Positions 1-10,336 are shown, numbered from the stretch's first letter. The stretch: 64,000 bases of DNA from Prosopocoilus inquinatus (GCA_036172665.1 CM069875.1:20367806-20431805), one strand, 5' to 3'. Notes: a model not told the origin generated them from the sequence alone. Translations and numbers: made by a program.

Positions 1-3000
1 AAACTTCATGTTTCTCTGATTTAATTAAATGCTGACAGGTATCTATTATAGAATTATTAAATAGAGTTTGATAATAATCTTCGAACGATATAGAACGAAG
101 TGCTGAATTTTTGCTTTTTTTATAATGTTGCTATTTTCATTTTTTATTGCATACATTTTTGATCTAAGACCGATAAACTCTAACATTAATTTTCCATTAT
201 TTTCATCTTTCATCAATCCTAAAATCTTTTTATTACGAAGAGGTATTTGATATCTGTTATCAGGTGAATAATCTGATGTGTCAAATTTTAAAATGTCTTC
301 CTTGATGTGTTCGTATATGTCTTCAACGAAAAAATGATAAATTAACGAATCGGTATCAGTATAAAGTAATTTAGCATTGTTTTTAAATTTATTTTTAATA
401 TAATTATAATGAAAATCATATAAAAACGTTTTAGAAAGATCTAATATAGCAAAACCTATGTATATAGGTTTGTTAAATTTAATATTCAATCGTTTCATTT
501 CGATAATGATCATATCGTTATCAAAAATGGTACAACTGTGAAAGTTTGGCTTCGAGATATAACATTTTGCTCCGTAACGTCCCTCCCACTTAGTTACCAA
601 TTTTACATCTTTATATTTCCTTACGTTTTCCATAGTCTTTCCGAACACCGAATTGTTCATTAGTTTATAAAAAATTTTTTCAAAATCATTTTTACTTTTT
701 TTACGTAAATCATTATTTAAATTTATGTACGGTTCCATCCAATTCGATTGCTTAAATTTTAATACTCTAGTGACTCTTTCAATTTTTAATCCTAATTGGA
801 TTGCTTGTTTTAAATTTCTGTAATGTATAACGTATTGTTTTTTATCAAATAAAGTTGTTAATAATTTTGGAACTTTTGAAGATAATGATGGTGGTACTAA
901 ACGTTCAGGACAGAGTGGTAAATCTCTATGATTTTCAAATAGTTCTTCGGGATAAAGTAAATCACATTCCAAAATATAACCAAATTCAGCATCATCTGAG
1001 ACATTGATGATATCTATCGAGTAAGGATCTACCCATTCAAATTGAGCAAAAGGTAAAGGTAGACACATAGCTGTACCGTACAAGTTGTTAACATCATAAT
1101 ACATTAAAAATGATGAAGGTTCATCAGCATTGAAATCGTTCATGTACTTGTTATTCGCTTTACCATAACGATTAGAACACTGTGATACCCCACCTCTGAT
1201 GCCTTTTTCGATAAACATTATCATGTCAACGTCCGTTAATAATTCTAAGGTAATGGAAGTTGTTTTCAACATGCTGTCGAAAGCTAAACCTGGTGCTGTA
1301 TAATAATGTAACGCATCTAAATGATAAGTTTGCAAACATGTTGACCTGAAATTTTCAAAAATATCAGCTAAAAGCAAAACATCCGTTTTCAAGTACAATT
1401 CTGCGTACTCTTGTAAATTTTGAATATTGAATGTATGCCATACATTCAATGCGTGCTCATATTCACCGTCTGATATGTGAGATTGATTAATTTTACTGAA
1501 AAAATTATCTTTTGATGGTAAATTTGTATCTTGTAATTTTTCCCAATTGTCAAGATATTCATAGGGGAAAATTCCTTTCCTTTCAAGCAATTTAAATTCA
1601 GTATTATTTTTACAATGAGCTTTGGTAATTACTTTTTGATCGCTCTCTAAATATGAGGAAAGTTTATCTAAACTACTAGCCATGAATCGAAAAGAATCTA
1701 AAAATCTAAAATTAATATTAGTATTTGAAATGTATTTAGAAAATGAAATATATTTTTCCTTATTAATCGGTAATAAATCAATTTTGCCTGGAATTTCTGT
1801 AGCTAAAGCTTTTATTATAAAATGACTATCATAACCTGACATATTGTGAAAGATTACGGGTACTGCGTTACTGTTTTTATAATTTAGATTGCACGCTTGA
1901 TGACAACTTCCTCGATACCTGCCAGTTAAGTGACAATGATCACGTACTTTTATATCAGTAAAATTGTTGAATGGTTTTAAACAAATGTGACAATGTGTGG
2001 CATTTCGATAGTCACACTCTTCTTTTACCGTTAATTTCTCACACGGTACCACTTTCGAAAAAATATCATTAATTTCTAAGCCGATTTTTTCTAGTTCATT
2101 GACAAACCAGCTTACATAATCTTTCCCAGTATGTAAACTGAATTTTGAAAGTGTTGGATTATATGAACAGAGCAAAAAATATGCTATAGAAAAGGGTTCA
2201 TGTTTTTGATGCTTTATGTTTTTATGTGAAGATTTTAAATCATTATATTTTCTCAATATACATTCTATGTCTGCATAAATTACAAAGGGAACTTTCTCTT
2301 TATTTTTAAAATTTTTAAATGTTAGATATTTTTCTCTTTCAAGTGGTATCGTAATTTTAGTTTTATTTATATCTCTGCACGAAATTATGTGCTTTTTCAA
2401 ATTCTCTTCCGATCCGAAATGATTTAGACAACGTTCACAAAACCACTTTTTATTATGTAAGTTACCGATTTGTCTGTGAAGTAGACCGGACAAATTTTTT
2501 ATTAAAGCAAAGTGAAATGTAATCTCTGAGTTTATATTTAAGTTAATTTCATCATCATCAGAATTTTCTTCTTCTTCACAGGGAATCATTAATAAATTAA
2601 TTCGTTTTGTAAAGTCGAACTTACTCAAAGAAATTGGTAATACTTCTGTTTTTTCTATTGTAAATATGTTAATTGAAAGTTCGTTTAATAACTCAAATTT
2701 TTTAACGTTTTTCAAACTAATAGGAAAATGAATACCTTCAAATTTTAAAACATTTGAAAAATGTGGATAAGATGAAACACGTTCAGATTTTTTATGTGCA
2801 GGTGCAGGATATAAAGCTGCCACGATTGACCATAGAAAACAATATTTGTCGTTGTTTTGTATATTTAAGACACACTTTTTATTTTTAATAAAATTAGGCA
2901 TTTCAACATACGTTGAAATACTTCCGGTTATAGGTGTATAATTATTAATGTTAATTTTTAATTGTAAAATTTCATATAGAGCCCATCCGCTGTCCCTTTC

Positions 3001-3582
3001 TTGAAATTCCTCTAATTTTGATAAAATTTTATTTTTAACGTTTATCTCGTACCATTCCTTTAAATTTGTAGAGTGATCAATTACGTGATTTCTAGTCGTA
3101 AAATGTTTGATATCTGTTTCACCATTTTGCGGTTTAACAAAGTTGGCTAAAAATATTACATTTACTTTTAAAACACTTTTCGATAGTTCTTTCTTGATTT
3201 TAAAATAAAAATGTCTATAAGATTTTAGAAAAAAACAAATTTGGGTCTTTAATGCTTAAATTAATTACTGCACCTGTCCTCATTCTATTTTTAAAACATG
3301 ACTCTAGATCCTGCCAAACCAAAGACTTTCTTTTTTGGTTTCTTTTTTTTCTTAATTGTTCTTTAAAAATTTCTCTATAATTTAACAAAAGTGTTAAATA
3401 CGATTCGATTTTTGAATAATTTGGAATTTTTTCTTTATTTAAAAGCTTTAAGTACTTCTTGGTTAAAAAAATTGTTTTTTAATGAATTTAACCCATTTTA
3501 AATAATCTTTTTTTGTTTTAACTAACTTACCAACAGTTTCAATCTTCTTCAAGATGCCACCCAACTGCTGACTGAAATTCAT
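1..3582 (-). pseudogene. Polinton/adintovirus protein-primed DNA polymerase B, frameshifted and cut by the window edge
   Basis: This is a family B, protein-primed DNA polymerase that replicates the element. The longest open stretch is 46-2901. In it, counting from the Met at 2901, I see an exonuclease I motif (YADIE, ~209-213), Exo II (NMSGYDSHF, ~353-361), Exo III (YLKTD, ~503), polymerase motif A (DVNNLYG, ~603), motif B (NNSVFGK, ~749) and motif C (YTDTDS, ~847). A Cys/His finger (~155-175) and an HNH/endonuclease VII-like Cys/His cluster (~304-340) lie upstream of or between the exonuclease motifs. The same frame stays open upstream of 2901 to about 3235. Polymerase-like N-terminal sequence then continues in other frames to an ATG at 3582, with breaks near 3225-3243 and 3474-3481. 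At the other end the frame breaks near 109-120, and polymerase-like sequence continues in another frame to base 1. Catalytic motifs are intact but the reading frame is not. Confidence 0.93.
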
Positions 3583-4480
3583 GATTCACACTTTTGTATG
3601 TGTGTGTGTGGGATTTATGCAAGCGTTACTAATAAACTGATATTTGTCTGCTGGTAAAACAAATTTTAATTTCAAAATCAATAATATTGAGATAACAACA
3701 AAGTTGAAGTACTTAATTGCATAAAAAATGTATATGTACTATGCCTTCTAGAACTTGCAGAATATTTTATAAAAATCTACACGTGTTCGATTGATGTCAT
3801 ACAAAATGTCTGTAAAAATCATTTTAATATTTAGATAGCAAAAAGGTTGAAGTGCTTAGTTGCTTAAATTATGTTTATCCACAAAGTTTCCGTCAATAAA
3901 ATGTCTGTAAAAATATTATTGTTACACAAGTTCAATTGATATCAGCAAAATGTCTATAAAAATCATTTTAATATGCAGATTACAACAAAGTTGAGGTCAT
4001 GCTTTCTGAGTAATTTGTGTTTTCCACAGTCTGTAAAAATCATTTTAATATTTAGATAGCAACAAGGTTGAAGTGCTTAGTTGCTTAAATTATGTTTATC
4101 CACAAAGTTTCCGTCAATAAAATGTCTGTAAAAATATTATTGTTACACAAGTTCAATTGATATCAGCAAAATGTCTATAAAAATCATTTTAATATGCAGA
4201 TTACAACAAAGTTGAGGTCATGCTTTCTCAGTAATTTGTGTTTTCCACAAACTTTGCAGAATATTTATAAAAATATACAAGTGTTATTTTCAATTAGTTT
4301 TCAAATAAGCAAAATATGAGAATGTCTGTAAAAATCATTTTTAATAGCGTACACTTATCGTTTTTCAATAAAAATAGTTGAATTTTATGTAAAATTAGAT
4401 TAAATTTCATATAAATGCTGCAGAGTTTCACAGAGGGATAGTGTCTAAGAAGTACCAAACAGAAGACTAAGAATATCAAA
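3583..4480. repeat. Repeat-rich spacer with a 221-bp tandem duplication
   Basis: This non-coding spacer separates the minus-strand polymerase from the plus-strand spliced gene. A 221-bp unit occurs twice head to tail at 3808-4028 and 4029-4249, with only about two differences. Inside and outside the units a short motif built around ATGTCTGTAAAAAT/ATGTCTATAAAAAT recurs near 3806, 3898, 3949, 4119, 4170 and 4321. Phrases such as ACAAAGTTGA and TTCCACA recur between them. The position between divergent genes suggests promoter or replication control, but that is inference. Confidence 0.8.
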
Positions 4481-5104
4481 ATGGCAAACGTACCATGCAC
4501 ATTAATCGTTCAAACCAATGACGTGAACGATTTACCTATAAAAATGTTATACGTGATATGTAAACAATTATTTAGGTAAGATTTTTTTTTTTTTTTTCAT
4601 TGTATTTATAACATAAGTTGCTTAATTTTTGTATTTTATTATTATTATTTTTTTTTATTATTTTATAGATATGGAATGAAATCGTTGCAAATTAAAGGAA
4701 AAGATCAGGTGATTATAAGTTTAAGTTATTCACCGAAAGGTGAAACTTTAACAAAAAAATTTGGAAATTTACCAATTCAATATGTACGGTTGGCGTTGGA
4801 GACAGAAGAGGAAATGAATTTGTTCCAGCAGGCGATGATGAAATTTTCATTTAATACAATCAGCCAACAAGACGATGATGACCGCATGTTAGAAGAAGCC
4901 TCTTCTTCTGAAGGAACATCCAAAAGAAAAATTAAATGGACTGCCGATGCAGTGAACAGCGAGGAGGATGGTTGTGCGAAGAAAATTAAAATTCTAGAAA
5001 ATAATGTGCTAAAAAAACCTGACATTCCAAAATATGAGACGAAATATGATGAAGATGCACATCTATTCGAATCACAAAAGTATTCAATTGTGTTAGATGA
5101 TTAA
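4481..5104 (+). CDS. Spliced acidic Polinton accessory protein (176 aa, two exons)
   Basis: The product is not recognised. A Met-initiated exon (4481-4575) reads 31 codons plus two bases, then meets a donor GTAAG at 4576. A T-rich tract and the acceptor TTTTATAG end the intron at 4668. Joining 4575 to 4669 restores the frame, which then runs to the stop at 5102-5104. This makes an intron of 93 bp and a protein of 176 residues. The N-terminal half looks globular (MANVPCTLIVQ start). The C-terminal half is acidic and Ser-rich, with a basic KRKIKW patch and a lysine cluster that could act as a nuclear signal. A poly(A) signal AATAAA at 5103-5108 overlaps the stop codon. I saw no LxCxE retinoblastoma-binding motif. 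The splice sites are read directly; the function is unknown. Confidence 0.75.
4576..4668 (+). other. 93-bp GT-AG intron in a Polinton gene
   Basis: The donor is AG|GTAAGA. A run of T follows it, and a second T-rich tract precedes the acceptor TTTTATAG. Removal keeps the reading frame and adds a 5' Met exon. Confidence 0.75.
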
Positions 5105-5183
5105 TAAAACTATTTTGTATGTGAAATTCCTAAAATTTAGGAGAGGTATATGATGAAGATGTATATTTATATATATATATATA

Positions 5184-6486
5184 AAGGGTTTTCCAATAGG
5201 GTCGGGTCGATGTTGAAATAGAATAAAACAAGCTGTGTGTGAGAAATTAACGAAATACTTTTTTTATTTGAAAGGCCCATATGTGCCATTATGAACGGAA
5301 GATGATATCGTTCAAATGTCCGCCGCGGCTTCGCAGGGTGGCACGGATCCGTGAGACCCAATTTTCAATGACTCTGGCGCATAGATCCCGCTGAATTTGA
5401 GCAATGGCCTGAGTTATGTTGAGTTTGAGGGCATCGGTCGATTGCGGGCTATTGGCGTAGACCTGCGACTTCAGAAAACCCCACAAGAAAAAGTCTAGTG
5501 GGGTCAAATCGCACGATCTTGGTGGCCAATTCACGTCACCTCCGCGAGAAATAACCATACCCTCAAATCGTTCATGCAAAATGTCCATCGTGGCGCTCGC
5601 TGTGTGGCACGTAGCGCCATCCTGCTGGAACCACATGTCGTCCACGTCCATATCGTTCAATTCGGGCCAAAAGAAATCGGTTATCATCGATCTGTAGCGC
5701 TCGCCGTTGACAGTAATGGCCTCACCAACGTCGTTTTCAAAGAAGTACGGACCAATGACACCGCCGGCCCAAAATCCGCACCAAACGGTAACCTTTTGTG
5801 GATGCATTGCCACCTGCTGAACCTCGTGTGGGTTGGTGTCGTCCCATATACGGCAATTTTGCTTATTAACATAGCCGTTCATCCAAAAGTGCGCCTCGTC
5901 GCTAAAGATGATTTTCTGGCCAAAACTGGGGTCCTCTTCCAAACGCTCCGAAGCCCATTCAGCGAACAAACGGCGTTGTGTATGGTCATTGACTTTGAGC
6001 TCCTGGGTCAGTTGGATCTTGTACGGGTGCAGGCCCAAGTCCCGACGCAGAATTCTCCAAGCTGAAGTCTGCGAAAGGCCAAGTTCTTGTGCACGGCGAG
6101 GAATTGACTGCCTCGGGTTCTCCTGCACACTTTCACGGACAGCGGCGATATTCTCGGCCGATCTGGCGTTCTTTTGACGTACGGGTGTTCGCTGATTATT
6201 TACCGAGCCGGTCTTCTCGAATTTGGCCACCAAGCGTTGGAGGGTCGACTTTGAAGGGCCACCCCGTCTGCCGTAAAATGGGCGCAACGCGCGCAACGTT
6301 TGCGCAAACGAACACTCGTTTTGATAATAAAGTTTTATCATTTGGACGTGTTGCTCAGTCGTGTAACTTGCCATGGTGATTTGGCATCAGTGACAGAATA
6401 ATAAACAACAGATTTGACAGACGTCGCTAAAACAACATTGCCGCCGCAGCCTGCCAAGATCGACCCGACCTTATTGGAAAACCCTT
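5184..6486 (-). mobile_element. Intact Tc1/mariner-type transposon inside the Polinton
   Basis: The element is 1303 bp. Its inverted ends begin AAGGGTTTTCCAATA and are nearly identical for about 28 bp (5184-5211 and 6459-6486). TA is duplicated on both sides (5182-5183 and 6487-6488). It carries one full-length transposase gene. It is markedly more GC-rich than the Polinton around it, and it landed between two Polinton genes without breaking either. Confidence 0.93.
5289..6374 (-). CDS. Tc1/mariner-superfamily transposase (361 aa, uninterrupted)
   Basis: This is a DDE/D transposase that cuts and pastes its own element. The N-terminal ~110 residues form paired helix-turn-helix regions (GGPSKSTLQRLV, then SQTSAWRILRRDLG). 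The catalytic domain shows D159 in IIFSDEAHFW, D252 in MWFQQDGATCH and a third aspartate at about 289 in PPRSCDLTPLDF, with 36 residues between the second and third. That spacing and the DLTPLDF box fit an IS630/Tc1/mariner lineage outside classical DD34D mariner. The start ATG lies about 110 bp inside the right inverted repeat, and the stop about 105 bp inside the left one. No stop codon or frame break is visible, so it may be recent and possibly active. Confidence 0.95.
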   Translation of the reverse strand: MASYTTEQHVQMIKLYYQNECSFAQTLRALRPFYGRRGGPSKSTLQRLVAKFEKTGSVNNQRTPVRQKNARSAENIAAVRESVQENPRQSIPRRAQELGLSQTSAWRILRRDLGLHPYKIQLTQELKVNDHTQRRLFAEWASERLEEDPSFGQKIIFSDEAHFWMNGYVNKQNCRIWDDTNPHEVQQVAMHPQKVTVWCGFWAGGVIGPYFFENDVGEAITVNGERYRSMITDFFWPELNDMDVDDMWFQQDGATCHTASATMDILHERFEGMVISRGGDVNWPPRSCDLTPLDFFLWGFLKSQVYANSPQSTDALKLNITQAIAQIQRDLCARVIENWVSRIRATLRSRGGHLNDIIFRS

Positions 6487-6488
6487 TA

Positions 6489-6645
6489 TATTTGTATGTA
6501 TGTGATTCAATAAACCATAATTAAATATTTATATTGTTTTATTATAGTCTTTAACAAACTATTGATATAATAAATTAACATAATTCTTGACGCAATTTAC
6601 TAATTATATTGATCTAAATCTATAATATTATTTAAAACCTAATAT
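6489..6645. repeat. Partial duplicate of the 3' end of the neighbouring 166-aa gene
   Basis: Bases 6536-6601 resemble 6652-6716, which is the last coding part of the gene to the right. About 6602-6640 resembles a piece further inside it (near 6787-6832). The copy is diverged and rearranged and does not code for a full protein. Confidence 0.6.
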
Positions 6646-7146
6646 TTACAATTTTTTATTACAATCTGTAACAAACCATTGATATAATAAATTAGCATGA
6701 TCTTTGGCACAATTTAATGTATTAATTTCATGCAGGTTACAATGAGTTTTTATGTAATTTTTTGTAAGTTTCAACTTTTTTAAATTAGGACAATTAAATT
6801 GATCTAAATCAATAATGTTATTATTTAAAAATTTACTTAACACTTGCTTCTTGTTAAGTCCCTTGACCAATACAATTCCATTTCCTATTAGACTTTTGAT
6901 GTAAATGCCAATATTTTCCTGCGGTATATGATAATAGTCGTTTGAAGTATTCCAATTTAACCCATGAAGTTTTCTAGTTTGCCAATCGATGTGACGGATT
7001 AATTCTTCACAGAACCAAGACTTCTTCTGTGGTGTTGACACTAAAGAGTGATGCATCATCTTACCATTTACATCGTAGATCGCCACCTCTCTTATAATAA
7101 ATTCACTTTCTTGATATTGGAATCCTTGTAGATCAATTATATACAT
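6646..7146 (-). CDS. Polinton accessory protein, 166 aa (starts MYIIDLQGFQ)
   Basis: I do not know the function. The protein begins MYIIDLQGFQ and has an early acidic/hydrophobic core (EFIIREVAIYDVNGK), a central WFCEELIRHIDWQTRKLHG stretch, and a Cys/His-rich C-terminus ending near KDHANLLYQWFV. Proteins of this look recur in insect Polintons and in insect predicted proteomes. The IDLQGF start and the alternating strand/helix pattern could fit an RNase H/exonuclease-like fold, but I cannot name catalytic residues. It lies on the minus strand behind the integrase, separated from it by about 370 bp of AT-rich DNA. The ORF is uninterrupted. Confidence 0.7.
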   Translation of the reverse strand: MYIIDLQGFQYQESEFIIREVAIYDVNGKMMHHSLVSTPQKKSWFCEELIRHIDWQTRKLHGLNWNTSNDYYHIPQENIGIYIKSLIGNGIVLVKGLNKKQVLSKFLNNNIIDLDQFNCPNLKKLKLTKNYIKTHCNLHEINTLNCAKDHANLLYQWFVTDCNKKL

Positions 7147-7519
7147 TTTATATAATTTGAATAAAAGAAATAATTAAAGCAAAATAATTAATGCTTCGTT
7201 TCTTTTTCTTTAGTGGTTAGATTACGGTTGTAGAAACGTTTATATAGGTACAATTTCCCCCCCACTATACATACATACAAGGATGTTACTCTTATCTTCT
7301 TTAGTATTTCATCATTATATGATATTGTTTTTATTTATAACTATTATGTATATGATTAAAACCTATTATATACCTATAAACAAGTAAATAAAAGAGCTAG
7401 TCATTTATAAATTATTTTATTAAACTGTTTTTCTTTTTGAATAAATATAAAACCTTTCTACAATTCTTTTTAAAACTTTTCTTTACATTCTCTCTTGTAA
7501 TTTTCTCCTCCTTGCCATC
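7147..7519. other. AT-rich spacer between accessory gene and integrase
   Basis: No convincing coding sequence. A TATATAGG box near 7242 on the plus strand and several AATAAA-type hexamers are present. It probably holds the 5' region of the 166-aa gene and the 3' end of the integrase transcript. Confidence 0.4.
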
Positions 7520-8458
7520 TTATGCAATGTTATTTTTATCTATCCAGCTGTTATGTGTCTTATCAAAACCTAACCATTTCACGAACACTTTATTTTTATT
7601 TCTTTTTAAAACTTTTTCCACGAGATAAACGTCTGGATATTTTACTTTTTGTAATTGTTCTTTATAAAATCCTCCTGATATGTCACTTCCGGTTGTGTCT
7701 TTTAATAAATAAGTAATCGGATTTGTGAGTTGTACTTTTCGAATCGTGAAAATCTCCGTTGACCAATTAGGCATATATGTCTTATCGAAGATTCCTCTAA
7801 TTTTAGAAATACGTACGTAATCACCGACATTGAATTTTTTACTTTTAAAGTCAACTAATTTAACTTTGTTGTACACGGTATTCAACAATTCTTGTTCGTT
7901 TTCCTTTCCGACTTCGATCGGCTTCATGCCTATTGTTCTGTGCTTTTTGTTGTTGTATTTTTCCACGACACGTTTTAATAAATTTATCCATTTGTAGTTG
8001 CCTTGTAGGTTAAAGTTTTTAAACATATCGTTCTTGATTGTTCGATTTACTCGCTCTACTATCGATGCCTTTTTCTCGCTGAACACATTATAATGGTTAA
8101 CGTTGTATTTTTTCATTAATTTCTTGAATTCTTGATTAAAAAACTCCTTTCCCAAGTCCGTCTGAAGATTATTAGGTGACTGTTCGTTAAATACCTTTTC
8201 CATGGCATTGCTGACTTCGGATCCGGATTTATTCTTCAAAGGGAACGCCCAAACGTATTTTGAAAAGCAATTAATCACGATCAATATGTATTTATAACCG
8301 TTATTTTCCTTAGCGTAAGGAATCATTTCCACCAGGTCGGCTTGATACAGATCGTTCAAAGATTTAATTATGACTTTACGCCTTTGAAAATTAATTCTTG
8401 CAGGTTTGTGAATTTCATCTACTACTTGTTTTTTAGCGTCTGTAATTAGATTCACCAT
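7520..8458 (-). CDS. Polinton retroviral-type integrase with C-terminal chromodomain (312 aa)
   Basis: This rve-family integrase would insert the element into host DNA. Catalytic residues are D41 (YQADLVEM), D101 (LQTDLGKEF) and E135 (ASIVERVNRT), with 33 residues between the last two. The KHRTIGMKP box after the core is typical of the Polinton/adintovirus class. An SH3-like region (~210-260) follows. The last ~45 residues form a chromodomain-like segment (DVYLVEKVL..., VKWLGFDKTHNSWI), which in related integrases can steer insertion to methylated histones. The ORF is intact and begins 7 bp after the stop of the DUF8207-like gene, which suggests a shared transcript. Confidence 0.93.
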   Translation of the reverse strand: MVNLITDAKKQVVDEIHKPARINFQRRKVIIKSLNDLYQADLVEMIPYAKENNGYKYILIVINCFSKYVWAFPLKNKSGSEVSNAMEKVFNEQSPNNLQTDLGKEFFNQEFKKLMKKYNVNHYNVFSEKKASIVERVNRTIKNDMFKNFNLQGNYKWINLLKRVVEKYNNKKHRTIGMKPIEVGKENEQELLNTVYNKVKLVDFKSKKFNVGDYVRISKIRGIFDKTYMPNWSTEIFTIRKVQLTNPITYLLKDTTGSDISGGFYKEQLQKVKYPDVYLVEKVLKRNKNKVFVKWLGFDKTHNSWIDKNNIA

Positions 8459-8465
8459 CTTTTTT

Positions 8466-9476
8466 TTACCTGATGATACGAGCTTCTCTTAGTTCCTCTA
8501 TTATTGAATTTATTTCATTCGTGTGGCTCGTATTACCGGCCGCTTGTGATGCTAACAATAATCTTAACCTTTCAACAAGCTCATTTGGATCATTCCAATG
8601 TACGTAATCGATTTTATTATCGGTTGCTTGCATCAACAATCCACTACCTGTACTATTACTGTTGTTAATTAAAGGAGCTACAATATTTTTATACTTTTGC
8701 ATTTTACTGCCATCTACTTGTTTATTCGATTTATAATGTCGTCGATGAGTATTAGTCCTAAGAATGATTTGTTTATAATTTTTAGTATCTTCTTTGGTGT
8801 AATTCTCGGGGAATTTTTTAAACAGTAACTCATATAATCCTGGAGTACCTTTGTACCTTCTATTTTTAACAATTATGTCAGCTCCATCGAGATTTAATGA
8901 TGAGTCACCGATTCTTAAGTTTTCAGTACTTTTATCGAGTCTCACTCCATATTTATGATCAAATTCTTTATTTTCATCGTCTGTGTACATATCATTGATG
9001 TATTTTCTAGGTAAGGGATGATACTGATCTAAATAATCGACATAGGCTTTCTCATCGAGACCCTTAAATCGTGAATCTTCCTCTTCATCCGATTCAACAC
9101 TTTCTAAAATAGATTCTTTAAATCTTTCCGATTCGTCAGCTTCATCTTCGTTATAATCCATCACTGATGGTTTACGTTTTCTTATAGAAGAAAATCTTTT
9201 TGGAGTTGCAAAATCATATTGTTTGGGAGTCGTAAAATCATGTAGTTGTTGTTGTTGTTGTTGTTGTTCTTGCTGAGAGGTTGAAGGTTTTACGTGGATG
9301 TTGGATAATTCATTTTCGTTTCTTGGTTGTAATTTGCTTTCGATATTTTTCAAATGTTTGGTAATAGGTTCAAACGTCTTTTCTTTGGTTAATTCACCAT
9401 GTTTTAAATAATTTAATTTGTCTCGAATATTTTTACGTTTTAACAAAAGTTTTTGTTTCATACATTTATCGGTCAT
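8466..9476 (-). CDS. DUF8207-like Polinton protein (336 aa)
   Basis: This protein type is found repeatedly next to Polinton/adintovirus integrases; its job is not known to me. The N-terminal third is basic and coiled (MKQKLLLKRKNIRDKL), followed by a polyglutamine run (~residue 70) and a long acidic, disordered stretch. The conserved core contains GTPGLYELLFKKFPENYT and a following YKQIILRTNTHR, which I match to DUF8207-type proteins. The C-terminus (HWNDPNELVERLRLLLASQ then EINSIIEELREARII) is predicted helical and is the most family-typical part. It sits between ATPase and integrase on the minus strand and reads without interruption. The DUF name is from recall and should be confirmed by profile search. 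Confidence 0.75.
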   Translation of the reverse strand: MTDKCMKQKLLLKRKNIRDKLNYLKHGELTKEKTFEPITKHLKNIESKLQPRNENELSNIHVKPSTSQQEQQQQQQQLHDFTTPKQYDFATPKRFSSIRKRKPSVMDYNEDEADESERFKESILESVESDEEEDSRFKGLDEKAYVDYLDQYHPLPRKYINDMYTDDENKEFDHKYGVRLDKSTENLRIGDSSLNLDGADIIVKNRRYKGTPGLYELLFKKFPENYTKEDTKNYKQIILRTNTHRRHYKSNKQVDGSKMQKYKNIVAPLINNSNSTGSGLLMQATDNKIDYVHWNDPNELVERLRLLLASQAAGNTSHTNEINSIIEELREARIIR

Positions 9477-9534
9477 CTTGAGAAGTAACGGTTCGTATGA
9501 TATTTCAAACCTTAATAACTACAATATAAGTTCA

Positions 9535-10241
9535 TCAGAGATATATATACTGATCAAATCCTTTCCTGTATCTTCCATCATCCATGCGATTATCTTTAAA
9601 AATAGTTACAAATTCGTACGGACCGCTTCCCCAACAGAGAGAACAAATATTTTAAATTTATCGAAATTCATGTCAGTGCCAACGTGATCGTTGTAAACGT
9701 GTTTTAAATTTAGGTCATCTTGCTTGAAAAGTATGAGAGCATTAGCATTGTCTCTAATCAAATGTTTTTGCACTTTGGCATACGTTTGAGAGAGATAAAA
9801 CGAATCTATGTAATTATGTCTACCCATACTAAAATATTCTCTAATTATGTCTTGATTGTTGCATGCAACATCGTCGAAAATAAAAATCGAATTAGGTTTC
9901 GCTTGTGAAGGTGGAAGTATGTTCTCACCTGCACTGTACGCAAAATAACCGATGCCTTTGATCGGCTTCAATAGCTGTTGTAAATAAACATACTTCGGTT
10001 GATTTAATGATTTCGAGTACACGTAAATGTTTTCAAATGCCAAACCGTTTTCATGTTCGATCAAGTTAATGATAAGGTTCGTCTTTCCACAATTCGAAGG
10101 ACCTACGATAATACATCTCAAGGTCGCAGGAAATAGTACACCGTGTCTTTTAAAACGTTCATCTTCAAAACTATTATTTTCTATTTTTAAAGTTATTTTT
10201 TGTTTAACTAATTTCATATTGTTAGACAGATGGAGCATCAC
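9535..10241 (-). pseudogene. FtsK/A32-type genome-packaging ATPase with a 3' frame break
   Basis: This is the predicted DNA-packaging ATPase. The open frame 9606-10241 has a Walker A loop GPSNCGKTN (residues 47-55), a Walker B segment SIFIFDDV (~118-125) and a following SFYLSQTYAKV region, as in Polinton ATPases. Near 9648-9656, in an AT-rich spot with a T run, the frame slips and the open frame ends early at 9606. The usual Cys-rich C-terminal tail continues in a second frame down to a stop at about 9535. So the gene is either freshly broken or misread by one base. The start may be the Met at 10241 or the one at 10217. It diverges from the phospholipase gene. Confidence 0.88.
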
Positions 10242-10336
10242 ATGAGAAATGTTATGAAATAGTTTTACATTTAAATTTATATTCAGTTAAAGAGTTGTCG
10301 TTTAAGAAATCACGTTTGTTAAAAAAAAAAATTAGA
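10242..10336. promoter_or_regulatory. Divergent promoter region between early (-) and late (+) gene blocks
   Basis: About 95 bp separate the ATPase start from the ATG of the phospholipase-domain gene, and the two blocks are transcribed away from each other here. No canonical TATA box is obvious. The promoter role is inferred from the layout. Confidence 0.45.

Noticed and set aside
3806..4334. CRISPR-like array of short repeats
   Set aside because: Spacing is irregular, the repeats lie within a duplicated AT-rich spacer, and the genome is eukaryotic.
5574..6379. Plus-strand frames across the transposase
   Set aside because: They are reverse-strand shadows of an intact conserved transposase.
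7437..7716. Plus-strand open frames over the integrase gene's 3' end
   Set aside because: They overlap or abut the integrase, are hydrophobic by virtue of T-rich reverse sequence and show no domain.
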